From the NCBI GenBank assembly GCA_900073065.1, contig FJOG01000037.1, positions 133,498 through 197,497 on the forward strand: 64,000 nt of DNA, read 5' to 3'. The translations under genes were made by a program, and so were the position numbers. Source of the stretch: Phialocephala subalpina (Eukaryota; Ascomycota; Leotiomycetes; Helotiales; Mollisiaceae). Position 1 is the stretch's first letter. The number at the start of each line of letters is the position of its first letter. Below are positions 57,689-64,000 of this stretch, one piece after another. The notes below the pieces were generated by a model that saw only the letters and a program-made list of their open reading frames with translations, was not told the origin of the DNA and made no database searches.

Positions 57689-59083
57689 CTATCTCGGCAC
57701 CAGTGGCTCATCCTCATTCAAACTATCGAGCTCCCTAGCACTACTCGCACACCCCTCACAGCTCTTCAACCCCAGCCGCTTTCCAATCCAAAACGTATCA
57801 ACAATAAACTTGAATATCATCCACAACGTCTGCAAGAGAACAAGATCCGCCACTAACACCGAAACGAAGAGCGTTCCGCCTGTTTTAAGTTTCGGAACCT
57901 GACAAATATAATTGGTAGTCAGAACAGCAGGCGAGACACCAAGACTCCACTTCGTTGAGGGATCGAACGACCCTTCCTCGAGACCAGCGGGTCCAGCGGG
58001 TAACCACTGTCTAAATTGCGTTGTCGTAGTTTGATTCACCACCGTTAGATTCTGACTCAGATTCGCCAGCAGAATCGGATCAGCTAGCATATTTGGTCCC
58101 GAATCGTTGTTGCGGCCAAGATCGGCTAGGACGGAGAAATAGGTCGCTTTTCCGAGGACATTGATTGAGTTCCAAATACTCGGCATGAGGGTCCATCTAA
58201 GGAGAGAGGAAGTGTTGTTCATGGCGTTACAGTAGGCGTTATGGTACATAATACCTGTACTATTAGGACTATTAAAGCCACACCAAATATTGAAGAAATC
58301 AATACTTGTGACTTCGTCCGCTGTAGCAATAGTCGTGTTCGAATTCCGAACTAAATCCACAACGCCATTGTTGAAAGGATCTTGACCGTCTTTGAGATTG
58401 ACGTTGGCATTGTAGTACTCCATCATCAAATTTGCCCAATACAGTCTCATAATCGATTCTCCCCACCAAAGACTCGCTTTAGTAGTTTTGTTCCTCGCAA
58501 GGAATCCGCCAGATGGGTCGGAAGGAGGCGGTATGGGATCGTACGAGCCGTAGAGCTTGAAATAGGTGCGGCCCTGAAGATCATCGATAGCGCAAACGAC
58601 TTCAGCTGTCAGGGTCGCACCTACGGGGATCAGCGCCATCTGACCTCCTGTTCTGTCATCCGCGTTGATATCGATGGAAATCGTATCGGTGATATTGCAG
58701 CTCTGTAACGGCTGATTATTGTACACGAGCGATCCCAACACGTTCTGTTGTTGCGTATTCTCGTCGAGCTTCCATACAGAGTACAACGTGTACGGGAAGG
58801 CTGTGTTGTTGGTATAGAGTCTTGTTTGCAGTGGTATTGTCGCTGATTCGCAACTTGCGCGTGTGCTGACTATGAATGATGGCCATTTGCCAAACCAGAT
58901 GTGCGCTCCCAAGGTCGCGTTGGGATCAGCGGATGAGAGAGAATATAATTCGTAGCCTGTCGCCGCTACGTTGAGAAATGAGACGAGGATAGTAGCGACG
59001 ATTCCGCCAATTATGACGACTGGTGTCAACCATCGAAAGGGATAGGGACGCGTGATATTGTATGAAAAGAGTGACTGATACAT
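57689..59083 (-). CDS. Glycosylated membrane protein with N- and C-terminal helices, single exon
   Basis: A 464-codon frame from ATG 59,083 (MYQSLFSYNITRPYPFRWLT) to the stop at 57,689. The start is chosen over upstream codons because the family begins just before Y-N-(I/V)-TRPYPF. Residues 20-45 form a helix, VVIIGGIVATILVSFLNVAA. A large extracellular part follows, with many N-x-S/T sites (NNTAFPYTLY, NLSQNLTVVNQTTTT) and paired cysteines (SCNITDTISI, FNIWCGFNSP, NAYCNAMNNTSSLL). A second helix, LFVSVLVADLVLLQTLWMIF, precedes a Cys-containing tail. This is a known but uncharacterised fungal family, probably at the plasma membrane or cell surface. It looks intact. Its 3' end lies 16 bases from the assembly gap. 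Confidence 0.85.
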   Translation of the reverse strand: MYQSLFSYNITRPYPFRWLTPVVIIGGIVATILVSFLNVAATGYELYSLSSADPNATLGAHIWFGKWPSFIVSTRASCESATIPLQTRLYTNNTAFPYTLYSVWKLDENTQQQNVLGSLVYNNQPLQSCNITDTISIDINADDRTGGQMALIPVGATLTAEVVCAIDDLQGRTYFKLYGSYDPIPPPSDPSGGFLARNKTTKASLWWGESIMRLYWANLMMEYYNANVNLKDGQDPFNNGVVDLVRNSNTTIATADEVTSIDFFNIWCGFNSPNSTGIMYHNAYCNAMNNTSSLLRWTLMPSIWNSINVLGKATYFSVLADLGRNNDSGPNMLADPILLANLSQNLTVVNQTTTTQFRQWLPAGPAGLEEGSFDPSTKWSLGVSPAVLTTNYICQVPKLKTGGTLFVSVLVADLVLLQTLWMIFKFIVDTFWIGKRLGLKSCEGCASSARELDSLNEDEPLVPR

Positions 59084-59848
59084 AGTGCAAGGCACTGAGA
59101 CCACAGATACAATCACGAATTGACCGTGTTACAATACTGCTTCTTAGACGATTGCAAGTCGCAACGTTCAAAATAAATGGTTGTACGGAATGGCAACTTC
59201 CCGGAATTTACGCTCAGATAAATAAACCTTTACTTGTAACAGGAAACAGGCTTCAGTCTGGTGGCAATTTTCCAGCTTCGCGTTTGATAGTGAGTAGGGC
59301 TGAAAACGCAGTCATGCAGCAGTGTTGCCCTGATTGGGTAAATAATACGATCAGCCAGAAACCAACCACATGCAGCTCCTAGTTTATACGCTAAAGAATT
59401 TTGGCAGGGCAGTCGATTATAATTGTCGATCTTATCTTAAACCTGAGTCGTTCGTCGAATGGGGAGGTAGCGCGTTCGCGTTGCTGAATATACTGCTTTG
59501 AGGCCAGTGAGTAGACAAGATAATTTCAGTGTGCGCCACCTAGTTCAGCCCTAGTATGAAGAGGTATTCATTACCATCATTCCATCAGCTACTACCTAGC
59601 TAGAGAAAGCACCATTCCTCGTCCTCAAATATGCTCATCATCGAGAGCTACTATCTAGCCATAAATGTCAATTTTCCCTTCAAATACAGACTTCAACACC
59701 CCAGCCATCGGCACGCTCAAAGAACTGAAAGCTTGATCATCGGAAAGGTATCTCTCGCAAACTCCCCAAACAAAACCAGCTCTCTTTCTTTTTCCCATTT
59801 TTCTATTTCACTAACTACTCATCATAATGCATGTTCTCTACAAACAAC
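59084..59848. other. Intergenic, no gene seen
   Basis: 5' flank of the membrane-protein gene and 3' flank of the Ppo remnant. Short frames only. Confidence 0.4.
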
Positions 59849-60585
59849 TTACTCGTCGTACTCGAGAGTCAGGGTAGTTGGGATAGGAAACTCCTTGGCA
59901 TTCGCATCGAAATAAACCCGCATCTTCACTCCCGCGAACTCCTTCTCGACAACCAAAAAGTATCCCTGTCGTCCATTCGCCCTCCTAATATTTTTCAACC
60001 TAAACACCCCCCTCAAGATTACCGCCAAACTAGCACCAACAAGTCTCGCACCGAAGCAATAATGTAATCCATGTCCAAGCAAGATGCAGTTACGGAATGG
60101 ACGATGAGGATTGAGGATCTCGAGGATTAAGGAAACCGACGGGATCCATGGATGCCTTTGAGGTGGCGATGAGAACGGTGTGACCGGCTTTGATTGAAAC
60201 GGGACCGCGAGTGCCGTCTTGGATGGTGATGTCTTTTGCTGCTACACGGGGAAGACCTGGCACAGCGCCTGCGTGACGCATACCCTCGAAGACGAAACCT
60301 TGCAGTTCTCTCTCTGCTTCGGGAGTATTCGGTTAAGCCGACTCAATAATACGTTCCTTCTGGGTTTCGTGGCTTTCACTAAGACAAAAATCAATGAGGA
60401 GACTTGCTTGTTGGGTAAAATTTCCTGCGACGAGGGTGGTTGCGGTACCGGCCTTACCAAGACTGACAGAAAAATTCAACAGTGTTTTTCGCCGGGGAGA
60501 AAAATATCCTGCCGGTGTAGTGTTGGTAGGGGGGTCTCTTTGAAAGCATCTTTGGATGTTGATTTCGGCAGAGCGTGAAAATGAA
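59849..60585 (-). pseudogene. Remnant of a Ppo-type (linoleate diol synthase-like) oxygenase, P450 domain
   Basis: On the minus strand from about 60,470: VSLGKAGTATTLVAGNFTQQ, LLIDFCLSESHETQKERIIE, a TAA, TPEAERELQGFVFEGMRHAG, DGTRGPVSIKAGHTVLIATS, KASMDPVGFLNP, a frameshift, EILNPHRPFRNCILLGHGLH, YCFGARLVGASLAVILRGVF, RLKNIRRANGRQGYF and FPIPTTLTLEYDE. This is the heme-thiolate end of fungal fatty-acid oxygenases of the Ppo family (psi factor/linoleate diol synthases), with the GHG.H.C.G heme-Cys motif retained as GHGLHYCFG. The whole N-terminal heme-peroxidase (dioxygenase) domain is missing, and an AT block starts just beyond. One stop and one frameshift make it inactive. Confidence 0.75.
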
Positions 60586-60589
60586 GGGT

Positions 60590-61080
60590 GTCGATTATAA
60601 GGTGGTAATATATATAAAAAGCTTTTTATTCTCTGAAAATAATTAAATATTTTTAATTTTATTTATGAATTTATTCTATATATAATTAATTATTTTATAT
60701 AATAATTATTGAATTAATTTAATTTATTAATTATAATAAAATAATTTACGATTAAATATATAAAACAAAGAAAAAAAAAAATTTATAAAATTATTAAAAT
60801 ATAAATAAAATAACTTTATATACTTTAGAATTCCGAAAACTTTTTAATTAGTATTTTATTTGTTATATTTTCTACGAAATTTAATCTTATTAATAATTTT
60901 TATTTATTTGTATTTCTTTATCCTTGAAATTTATTTTTATTATCGTTTTATTTTTCGTGGATTAGAATAAATTAATTAGAATTAATAATTTAATAATTTT
61001 CTTTATATTAATAAATTAAAAGCTTTCTTTTTAAATAGGAATTAAATTAATATTAAATACAAATTATTTATGGTTTCTAA
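60590..61080. repeat. AT-rich block, probable RIP-degraded repeat
   Basis: About 490 bases of almost only A and T with a sharp left edge. It occupies the place of the upstream part of the Ppo-type gene. Confidence 0.65.
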
Positions 61081-61547
61081 GGTACTCTTTTTCAGATTTA
61101 CCACTTAGTGGCTTAATCCTCGGAGTATAATTCTTTTGTGTAATATGAGGGGCGGGACTCGAAGAAGGCACTTGATGCTAATATAGAGAATATGGTGCTC
61201 AATTTGAAGTTGGGACGTTAATATTGAGAAATAGCTCTCTCGCTTTATTGCATTCGGAGTTTGATTACATGTCATACACACTTGTATGACTATGTTAGCC
61301 AAGATCCATTCTTTCAATCAAAACCATGGCAACAATATCCACACATGAAACCATCACGAGTCAACTCAGCCTCACAAGGGGAAACGGTCTATGTAACACA
61401 TCGATATTTGGTATCTTCAGCTATACAATTAAGCAACAATAATACTCCGCTGATGCAAGTCATGCTTGATACCTTTTCACAATCCCGTATCCCAGCAAGT
61501 ATAGCTATAGTCCAGCCCTAAAACTCCGACCGCCATGCAATTGAAAA
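61081..61547. other. 3' flank of the nuclear protein gene
   Basis: Short frames only; no gene recognised. The transition to normal composition is gradual. Confidence 0.35.
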
Positions 61548-64000
61548 TCACATATCCGCCGATTGACGCCCCCGCGATTCCGCATCATAGAGTGTTCTCT
61601 TAGCATCCATAAACATGTCTTCCAGTTCGCCGACTTCTCTTCTACTCAATGACGCACTCCGTAGATCCGTAATCAAGCTTTGAAGCTTGTCCTTCATACT
61701 CTGCATCGTGACGGCTGGCTTCTCCTCGGCCACAGCCACCATTGGTGTTGGTGGTTCCAATGCCGGAACAGCTGTCCCGTCCCTCTTCTCTGACTGGTCT
61801 TGGACATCATCCTCAAGTTCTCCACCGATCTCAACATTCCGGATTCGTTCGACACCGTGAGCCTCCTGCATAGCCACAGGTCTATCATTCGCCTTGACAG
61901 ATGTAATTTGGGCCTTTGAATCGACCTCTTCCAGAGGAGCCTTATCATCAAACACCGGTTCCTTGACATCTGCCTCATACATGACAGCTTCGCCTACACC
62001 AGCAGGCACGATCGCCCCAAGAACCTCGACCTCTGGATTGTTGAGCTCCGAACTGGGCTCACGGGACGAGCTGCTGTCTCCAAAAGTCGTTTCTGCAATA
62101 ACATCGACATCAGGGCTGCTCATTCTGTCCGGAAGAATGGTATCCATAACAATATCTTCCTCAATGGCGGACGTATCCATGTGATTCTCATCGCTTGGCC
62201 GTTGCTCTTCTGGTTCATCTGCTGTAGCCTTGATTTCTTCCACCCGCGGAGCACCTTCCATATTCTCTTCTGTCATGTCTTCTTCCAACGCCGATCGTTC
62301 TTTAATGATTGATGCCTCTGTGCTGTCAACACCGTCGTCTGTCTCTGCCATCGATGTATCAAAGTCCACAGATGTGAAGCTTTGACTTGCTGAGATCTCC
62401 TGAGAATTTCCGAAGCCCACACTGATCTGTGATCCTCTGTTGGGTGTCAATGATCCTCTGCTAGGCTGAATCCTCTTCGGCCTTCCTCTAGATTTTTTCT
62501 TGGCGGGAGATGCTGACTTCCTGGTTGGCGTAGAGGGAGCTGTGACTGTTAGCCTTTTGCTGTCGCGTACCACGGACGTTGACGACATACCTTCTTGGGC
62601 ATTGCCCTCCTGATTATCAGGAACTTCGGAATGCTTTCTCTTTATACCCTTCTTGCGAGGGCCATGCTTGACCGCTCGGAACCAGCCTTCGCGTTCTAGA
62701 GCGGATGTATCTACAATAATGGTCTCATCCATGTTGATTTCCACTCCATCGTCGTCGTAGTATCGCATAACTGGTTGATCCATCGGCTCGATAGAATCAG
62801 CGGCCTTGTTGATATCGATGGGTTTGAAAGGATCAGCGGGTTTGGGGGCAGGTGTTTCTGGGATCAATGAAGGTACTGAGGACGTTTGGAGTTGGGCAGC
62901 CTCGGGTATTTCGTTGGCGGCTGGTGAGGATTGTCGAAGGCCGGATTGTTTTCGCAAGGCTGACTTGCGCACAGGTGCCGAAGCTGATGCACTTGGGGAA
63001 GACATCTCTGAATTGCTCTTTGAGGAGGAGGGTCGTGTGCGACGTGGTTGATTCTCTTTGTCGTCGAGGAAGGAAATACGCCCGCTTGATGCCTGGTCAT
63101 ACTCGGCCATCACTCGCAACATGCTAGATTCGTCAAGATCGCTGAGAGGCGAAGACGAGGCGTGTTGGTCTTTGCGTAATCTGGGGATGTTGAGTTTTGG
63201 AGAAGAGACTGCATCCTCAAAGACATCATGCCCGTCAGAACCCTGGGGACTAGATAAAGCGTCGAGGAACTGTGGAGTCTTGGGAGTATATTGATCTTCT
63301 GTCTCCGGGCCGTGACGAACAGGAGTACCTGGGGTTTCGGGTTTGTACACAGGCACGATCTCAAGAGCAGCAATAGAGCTGGGGACTGACGCTGGTGTTG
63401 ACTCCACGATAGAGGATGGGTACAAGACCTGGCCAGCCCCAGCTTCTGCTGCCTTGGACGCCATCGCAGCTTCGTGCTCGATCTGAGAGGCTCGAAGTTG
63501 ATCAGATGGGTCCTCGGCTGGGGAGCTACTACGTTCGAAAGTCGATAAATCGTATGTTGAAAGCTCAGGTTTGATCTGCCTAGCATCGGGATCGACTTGA
63601 GCTGAGGGAGCCATCGATGTCGTAGTATCATTCATTGTCTGTTGCGGAAGATCGGCCGAGGGATCAATCGATAGGGTAGTATTCTTTCCGGTCCCTAAAG
63701 CGATATCGGCGCTAGGCACAGCGTCACCTTCGTCGATGTTGATTTCAGTAGTTTCCATAAGAACATCATCATTCTCCTGCTCTGGTGTGCTTTCGTGGGG
63801 TGAGGGAATGTCCTGGTCGGTTTCTAGTTCCTTCGCCACTTCAACCGCTGCTGGAGCGGATACGAAATCCGCAATTTCTGGTTCCGGTGAGCCTTCTGGC
63901 GGAGACGGGGAGATTTGCTGGTGGACCACAGGAATCTTGCGCTTTACAGCACTCTCTGGAGGAGAAGAGGGGGGGTCGTCGGGAAGGCCCCGCAAAGATC
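61548..64000 (-). CDS. Long disordered, AT-hook-like nuclear protein, 5' partial
   Basis: The minus strand is open for 815 codons from the window edge to the stop at 61,548; no true start is seen, so the gene continues beyond 64,000. The protein is mostly disordered, rich in Ser, Pro, Glu and Asp, with many SP/TP sites (phosphorylation-like; e.g. SSPPESAVK, TPETPAP, TPKTPQFL). A basic segment KKKSRGRPKRIQPSRGSL contains the RGRPKR core of an AT-hook, fitting minor-groove DNA binding. A KRKHSE motif suggests nuclear import. The C-terminus, MKDKLQSLITDLRSASLSRR with EVGELEDMFMDAKRTLYDAE, is a predicted helix/coiled coil. It resembles large fungal nuclear proteins of unknown role. Codon use and lack of stops show it is intact in the visible part. 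Confidence 0.8.
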   Translation of the reverse strand, partial: SLRGLPDDPPSSPPESAVKRKIPVVHQQISPSPPEGSPEPEIADFVSAPAAVEVAKELETDQDIPSPHESTPEQENDDVLMETTEINIDEGDAVPSADIALGTGKNTTLSIDPSADLPQQTMNDTTTSMAPSAQVDPDARQIKPELSTYDLSTFERSSSPAEDPSDQLRASQIEHEAAMASKAAEAGAGQVLYPSSIVESTPASVPSSIAALEIVPVYKPETPGTPVRHGPETEDQYTPKTPQFLDALSSPQGSDGHDVFEDAVSSPKLNIPRLRKDQHASSSPLSDLDESSMLRVMAEYDQASSGRISFLDDKENQPRRTRPSSSKSNSEMSSPSASASAPVRKSALRKQSGLRQSSPAANEIPEAAQLQTSSVPSLIPETPAPKPADPFKPIDINKAADSIEPMDQPVMRYYDDDGVEINMDETIIVDTSALEREGWFRAVKHGPRKKGIKRKHSEVPDNQEGNAQEGMSSTSVVRDSKRLTVTAPSTPTRKSASPAKKKSRGRPKRIQPSRGSLTPNRGSQISVGFGNSQEISASQSFTSVDFDTSMAETDDGVDSTEASIIKERSALEEDMTEENMEGAPRVEEIKATADEPEEQRPSDENHMDTSAIEEDIVMDTILPDRMSSPDVDVIAETTFGDSSSSREPSSELNNPEVEVLGAIVPAGVGEAVMYEADVKEPVFDDKAPLEEVDSKAQITSVKANDRPVAMQEAHGVERIRNVEIGGELEDDVQDQSEKRDGTAVPALEPPTPMVAVAEEKPAVTMQSMKDKLQSLITDLRSASLSRREVGELEDMFMDAKRTLYDAESRGRQSADM

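Noticed and set aside
57148..57717. Two open frames across the N run
   Set aside because: Unknown bases give no stops; artefact of the gap.

Overview
The window is nuclear DNA of a filamentous ascomycete (Pezizomycotina), possibly a helotialean (Leotiomycetes). Three things support this: short 40-120 bp GT...AG introns in almost every gene; typical fungal families (HET, Clr5, LaeA/TAM-like methyltransferase, peptidase S28, Ppo-type oxygenase, Iwr1, Dal5-type MFS); and eight almost pure A+T blocks of 0.3-1 kb that look like repeats destroyed by RIP (repeat-induced point mutation). The order-level guess is weak. A 451-base N gap at 57,222-57,672 shows that this is a scaffold.

Layout. 0.1-9.5 kb: gene debris (methyltransferase, coiled-coil protein, a metallophosphoesterase remnant joined to a monocarboxylate-transporter remnant) and two AT blocks. 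9.8-13 kb: an intact ankyrin-repeat, NLR-like protein. 15-18.6 kb: a partial STAND-N-like protein with three GDQING motifs, a broken membrane-protein gene and a peptidase S28 tail. 18.7-27.3 kb: the best-preserved stretch, with a PQ-loop protein, a five-exon membrane protein carrying one frameshift, an M20 peptidase and a divergent Dal5-type permease. 27.3-31.6 kb: a sugar-porter tail, a HET gene, a small inverted-repeat element, an APH-like kinase remnant and an AT block. 31.6-39.3 kb: a large multi-TM protein, a second inverted-repeat element, a small membrane protein and a glucose-6-phosphate 1-epimerase. 39.9-48.6 kb: a 1 kb AT block against an Iwr1-like gene that lacks its N-terminus, a cysteine-rich secreted-protein relic, a patatin-like phospholipase with a closely spaced downstream gene, then SDR, HET and ABCC remnants. 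48.6-56 kb: a minisatellite, a single-exon DUF7587-like gene, a decayed conserved fungal gene, a Clr5 gene, a third inverted-repeat element and a HET N-terminal relic. 57-64 kb: the gap, a glycosylated membrane protein, a Ppo/P450 relic and the 3' part of a long disordered nuclear protein.

How it fits together. About fourteen fragments or broken copies of unrelated families lie among about thirteen genes that look usable. Several fragments still have spliceable introns, so they arose as DNA pieces and not as retrocopies. Five of the eight AT blocks abut a gene cut off on the side facing the block. Three small TA-flanked inverted-repeat elements share CG(A/G)AG(G/A) ends and may be one MITE family. 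The clearest functional pairing is the divergent M20 peptidase/permease pair, which would suit uptake and hydrolysis of a small conjugated substrate. The HET, ankyrin and STAND-N-like genes suggest a region enriched in fungal non-self recognition genes.
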